Positions 61,319-64,000 of a stretch of 64,000 bases of DNA are shown here, in pieces (position 1 is the stretch's first letter; every line of letters starts with the position of its first letter). Location of the stretch: contig NZ_JAIUZR010000003.1 in assembly GCF_020171465.1 (NCBI RefSeq), forward strand, positions 868,001 to 932,000. Reading direction: 5' to 3'. The notes below the pieces were generated by a model that made no database searches, was not told where the DNA came from, and saw nothing but the letters and a program-made list of their open reading frames with translations. Both the position numbers and the translations under genes were made by a program. This DNA is from Lutimonas saemankumensis (GTDB lineage: Bacteria; Bacteroidota; Bacteroidia; Flavobacteriales; Flavobacteriaceae).

Positions 61319-62377
61319 CTAAATATTCTCAGCGAGCCAATCTCCAACCTCAGATGTACCATAGGATTTTCCTCCATCAGCAAGATCTTCGGTTACCACA
61401 CCCTCTGATAAAGATTTATTGACCACCGCCCTGATTGCAGCACCTTCTTCATATAAGCCAAATCCTGTTTCAAACATCATAGCGGCGGACAGTACAGTAG
61501 CGAGCGGATTTGCAATATTTTTACCTGCAGCCTGCGGATATGAACCGTGAATTGGTTCGAAAAGAGAAACCTCTGAACCTACAGAAGCAGAAGGCATCAA
61601 GCCCATGGAACCTGAAATCACCGAGGCTTCATCGGTTAAAATATCACCAAACAGATTTTCTGTAATCAGAACATCATATGAATTGGGCCACTGTACCAGA
61701 CGCATGGCAACAGCATCAACAAACTCATAAGACACTTCAACCTCGGGATAATCTTTTTCCATGTCCTGCACTGTTTCTCTCCATAATCTTGAGGTTTCCA
61801 ATACGTTCGCCTTATCTACACAGCATAGTTTTTTACCGCGACTCATGGCCATTTCAAAACCTTTTTTAGCCAGGCGCTGAACCTCTTCACGTGAGTAAAC
61901 ACAATGATCATAAGCTACATCTCCGCCATTTTCTCTTCCTTTTTTTCCAAAATAGATACCGCCTGTCAATTCTCTTAAAAATACAAGGTCCGTACCTTCA
62001 ATTCTTTCCTTCTTTAAGGGTGATTTATCGATTAATGAGGGAAAAGTAAAAGTTGGCCTCACGTTGGCAAAAAGGCCAAGTTTTTTTCTCATTTTCAATA
62101 ATCCCTGCTCAGGCCTGACTTTGGCTGAAGGATCATTGTCAAATCGAGGATGACCGATGGCGCCAAAAAGGACCGCATCCGAATTCGCGCAAATCTCATG
62201 TGTCTCTTCAGGGTAAGGATCACCTACCGCATCTATGGCCGCAGCTCCGGTCAATGCAGGATGCCAGCTTATTTCATGATTGAACTTTTTTGCAATGGCA
62301 TCAGAGACTTTTACAGCCTGATCGATTACTTCTGGTCCAATTCCGTCTCCTGCCAAAAGTGCAATATTTAATTTCAT
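61319..62377 (-). CDS. leuB: 3-isopropylmalate dehydrogenase
   Basis: The 352-residue protein has the isocitrate/isopropylmalate dehydrogenase pattern: [40 protein letters not shown] (substrate arginines), [36 protein letters not shown] (metal Asp residues), then [20 protein letters not shown]. It oxidises 3-isopropylmalate with NAD, and with the upstream citramalate-type enzyme probably also 3-methylmalate. It is 15 bases downstream of the cimA-like gene. Confidence 0.95.
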   Translation of the reverse strand: MKLNIALLAGDGIGPEVIDQAVKVSDAIAKKFNHEISWHPALTGAAAIDAVGDPYPEETHEICANSDAVLFGAIGHPRFDNDPSAKVRPEQGLLKMRKKLGLFANVRPTFTFPSLIDKSPLKKERIEGTDLVFLRELTGGIYFGKKGRENGGDVAYDHCVYSREEVQRLAKKGFEMAMSRGKKLCCVDKANVLETSRLWRETVQDMEKDYPEVEVSYEFVDAVAMRLVQWPNSYDVLITENLFGDILTDEASVISGSMGLMPSASVGSEVSLFEPIHGSYPQAAGKNIANPLATVLSAAMMFETGFGLYEEGAAIRAVVNKSLSEGVVTEDLADGGKSYGTSEVGDWLAENI

Positions 62378-62392
62378 AAGAAGTTTTTTTAA

Positions 62393-63913
62393 CTATATTA
62401 TATTCAACATTTTTTGTGTGGCAACAATAGCTGATACCGTTTGATCAGAATCAAGGCCACGTGTTTTAAATGATTTATCATCCAATTGCCAGGTGATCAC
62501 AGTCTCACAAAGTGCATCAGAATTGGATCCAGGAGGTATTCTTACGGCATAATCCGTCAATTCTGGTAAAGCCTTACCCTTATCCTTGTAAATTTTCTTT
62601 AAGGTATTCATAAAAGCATCAAACTGCCCGTCCCCCTGGGCATTTTCCTGAATGGATTCACCCTCAAACTTCAGGGAAACAGTAGTGGAAGGCCGCAGAC
62701 CTTTGGAATGTGTCAGAACATAAGACTCGACAATCACCTTCTCTTCAACAGCATTACTGTCCAGCACATCGGATATAATATAAGGAAGGTCTTCTTTGGT
62801 GACCACCTCTTTTTTATCACCCAATTCAATAATTCGTTTGGTCACTTTGGCAATATCTTCATCACTGAGATGTAATCCCAGCTGCTGAAGATTCTTTTGG
62901 ATATTGGCTTTACCCGAGGTTTTACCTAAAGCGTACTGTCTTTTTCTACCAAACCTTTCAGGAAGCAGATCATTAAAGTAAAGGTTATTCTTATTATCTC
63001 CATCAGCATGAATTCCAGCAGTTTGTGTAAACACATTATCTCCAAGAACTGGTTTGTTGTCTGGAATTCTGAAGCCTGAAAAAGTTTCAACAAGCTTACT
63101 GACTTTATAGAGGGATTTCTCTTTCACCCCGATTTTAACTTCCGGAACAAAATCATTTATGACTGCTACAGCACTGGCGAGCGGTGCATTACCTGCACGT
63201 TCACCCATGCCGTTCATAGTCAGATGCAATCCATCCGCTCCTGCTCTTACCGCTTCCAGAACATTTGCAACTCCCAGATCATAGTCATTGTGAGCGTGAA
63301 AATCAACATGGAGATCCGGATATCTGTCTTTTACCTGCTTTATAAAATCGAAGGATTCCTTGGGAGTCAAGACACCCAGGGTATCCGGCAATAAGAGTCT
63401 TTTGATAGGCTGCCCTGATAAAAAATCCAGAAATTGAAAGACATATTCAGGAGAATTCCTCATGCCATTGCTCCAATCTTCTAAGTATACATTGGTATCA
63501 ATCCCGCTTTCTTTGGCCATTGCTATACTTTGAGCAATTTCCTTAAAATGCTGTTCAGGAGTCTTTTTTAACTGATGGGTCAAATGATTTAATGATCCCT
63601 TGGTCAAAAGATTCTGAACCCTGGCACCGGTTTCAACCATCCACTTGATTGAAAGTCCTTTATCCACAAATGACAAAACCTCTACTTGATCTATAAAACC
63701 TTCTTCCCTCGCCCAGTCAGTAATACTTTTTACGGCCTTGAATTCTCCTTCTGAGACCCGGGTTGAGGCAATTTCGATTCTATCAACGTGCAGTTCCTCG
63801 AGTAACAGCTTGGCAATGGTGAGTTTTTCAGAAGATGAAAATGACACGCCACTGGTTTGTTCACCATCTCGCAGCGTGGTGTCCATGATCTCTATTTTTC
63901 TTTTTCCTGCCAT
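62393..63913 (-). CDS. cimA: (R)-citramalate synthase-like (LeuA superfamily) enzyme
   Basis: The 506-residue protein begins MAGKRKIEIMDTTLRDGEQT and keeps the HMGL/DRE-TIM barrel with the metal motif HAHNDYD. A C-terminal LeuA-type allosteric domain (about 400-506) includes GDGQFDAFMNTLKKIYKDKG. By memory of the Leptospira citramalate synthase, its pyruvate-pocket residues correspond here to Leu80, Leu103 and Tyr143, with Arg15, Asp16 and Glu145 also kept, while isopropylmalate synthases differ. I therefore prefer citramalate synthase to isopropylmalate synthase. It would condense pyruvate with acetyl-CoA for isoleucine synthesis. Databases often call this copy an isopropylmalate synthase regulatory-domain protein. 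It is in the leu operon, 10 bases after leuD. Confidence 0.82.
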   Translation of the reverse strand: MAGKRKIEIMDTTLRDGEQTSGVSFSSSEKLTIAKLLLEELHVDRIEIASTRVSEGEFKAVKSITDWAREEGFIDQVEVLSFVDKGLSIKWMVETGARVQNLLTKGSLNHLTHQLKKTPEQHFKEIAQSIAMAKESGIDTNVYLEDWSNGMRNSPEYVFQFLDFLSGQPIKRLLLPDTLGVLTPKESFDFIKQVKDRYPDLHVDFHAHNDYDLGVANVLEAVRAGADGLHLTMNGMGERAGNAPLASAVAVINDFVPEVKIGVKEKSLYKVSKLVETFSGFRIPDNKPVLGDNVFTQTAGIHADGDNKNNLYFNDLLPERFGRKRQYALGKTSGKANIQKNLQQLGLHLSDEDIAKVTKRIIELGDKKEVVTKEDLPYIISDVLDSNAVEEKVIVESYVLTHSKGLRPSTTVSLKFEGESIQENAQGDGQFDAFMNTLKKIYKDKGKALPELTDYAVRIPPGSNSDALCETVITWQLDDKSFKTRGLDSDQTVSAIVATQKMLNII

Positions 63914-63923
63914 TTAAGGGTAA

Positions 63924-64000
63924 TTAAAATGGTCTTTTACCAGCAAATTCTATGATCTCTTCCTTTATATTCTGCAGATAATCAATATCATCAAATCCGT
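63924..64000 (-). CDS. leuD: 3-isopropylmalate dehydratase small subunit, C-terminal end
   Basis: The frame enters from the window edge and stops at 63924-63926. The visible 25 residues read GFDDIDYLQNIKEEIIEFAG and KRPF, a helix-rich end like that of LeuD, and the gene is directly upstream of the leuA-family gene and leuB. Only the C-terminus is present, so the call rests mainly on gene order. Confidence 0.7.
   Translation of the reverse strand, partial: GFDDIDYLQNIKEEIIEFAGKRPF

Noticed and set aside
1-64000. CRISPR arrays, tRNA, rRNA, insertion sequences or prophage genes
   Set aside because: I looked for evenly spaced repeats, tRNA cloverleaf-like stretches and transposase or integrase motifs and found none. 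A covariance-model search would be decisive.

Overview
The window reads as a chromosomal segment of a member of the Bacteroidota, most likely a marine Flavobacteriaceae-type bacterium. The evidence is low-to-moderate GC, genes with few clear Shine-Dalgarno sequences, a PorP/SprF-like protein beside a surface protein with a type IX secretion (gliding-type) C-terminal domain, and families typical of the group (DUF5916, DUF6090, CIA30, and an RND pump fused to its outer-membrane channel). I see no rRNA, tRNA, CRISPR array, insertion sequence or phage gene. The species is not identifiable from the sequence alone.

Layout. 1-11.3 kb: the start of an MDR oxidoreductase, then two paralogous SLC12-like transporters about 8 kb apart, with a DUF5916 outer-membrane protein, an NhaP-type antiporter, a periplasmic TIM-barrel protein, a DUF6090 protein, a 5'-nucleotidase and an rRNA pseudouridine synthase. 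11.3-15.3 kb: a sulfite-oxidase-like molybdoenzyme, a c-type cytochrome and an esterase-TPR protein, then a tiny peptide gene and hsp20. 15.5-19.2 kb: a coupled VWA protein / AAA+ ATPase / metallo-hydrolase operon. 19.3-24 kb: an outer-membrane-type protein and a triad of DUF1704 metallopeptidase, N-formylglutamate amidohydrolase and ATP-grasp ligase. 24-37.5 kb: a DUF1295 protein, an aldo/keto reductase, a 12-residue-repeat protein, the type IX pair, an SDR/CIA30/SRPBCC group, a glutathione peroxidase, an HtrA protease and an amidohydrolase. 37.5-41.6 kb: two tiny peptide genes, a small membrane protein, topoisomerase III and DUF2461. 41.7-48.5 kb: respiratory nitrite ammonification (nrfH, nrfA, a CcsBA haem ligase) with a divergent porin. 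48.5-53.4 kb: a glycosyltransferase, DUF423, a fourth tiny peptide, an ATP-cone/nuclease fusion, a YbdG-like channel and a TetR regulator. 53.5-59.5 kb: a heavy-metal efflux operon. 59.6-64 kb: a helicase and the end of a leucine/isoleucine operon (leuD, a citramalate-synthase-like gene, leuB).

The most notable item is a family of four unannotated genes for 37-38-residue basic peptides at 14546-14659 (-), 37643-37759 (+), 37798-37911 (+) and 50465-50578 (+). They share a C-terminal core, K-R-[IV]-[KR]-W-S followed by an R-rich aromatic tail. The differences between copies include silent changes, so selection appears to act on the peptide. Three of the four have a similar leader (TATA[AG]T followed by AAACCA, 5-17 nt before the ATG), and two of the three loci end in strong hairpin terminators. 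I do not recognise the family.

Other points of interest are a nrfH-nrfA-ccsBA order like the nrfHAI order of epsilonproteobacteria; a perfect 8-bp inverted repeat in the nrfH/porin divergent region; a citramalate-synthase-like enzyme inside the leu operon, which would make isoleucine without threonine; a CzcA-TolC fusion; a duplicated protein built of 12-residue VKAI repeats; and an ATP-cone fused to a PD-(D/E)XK nuclease.
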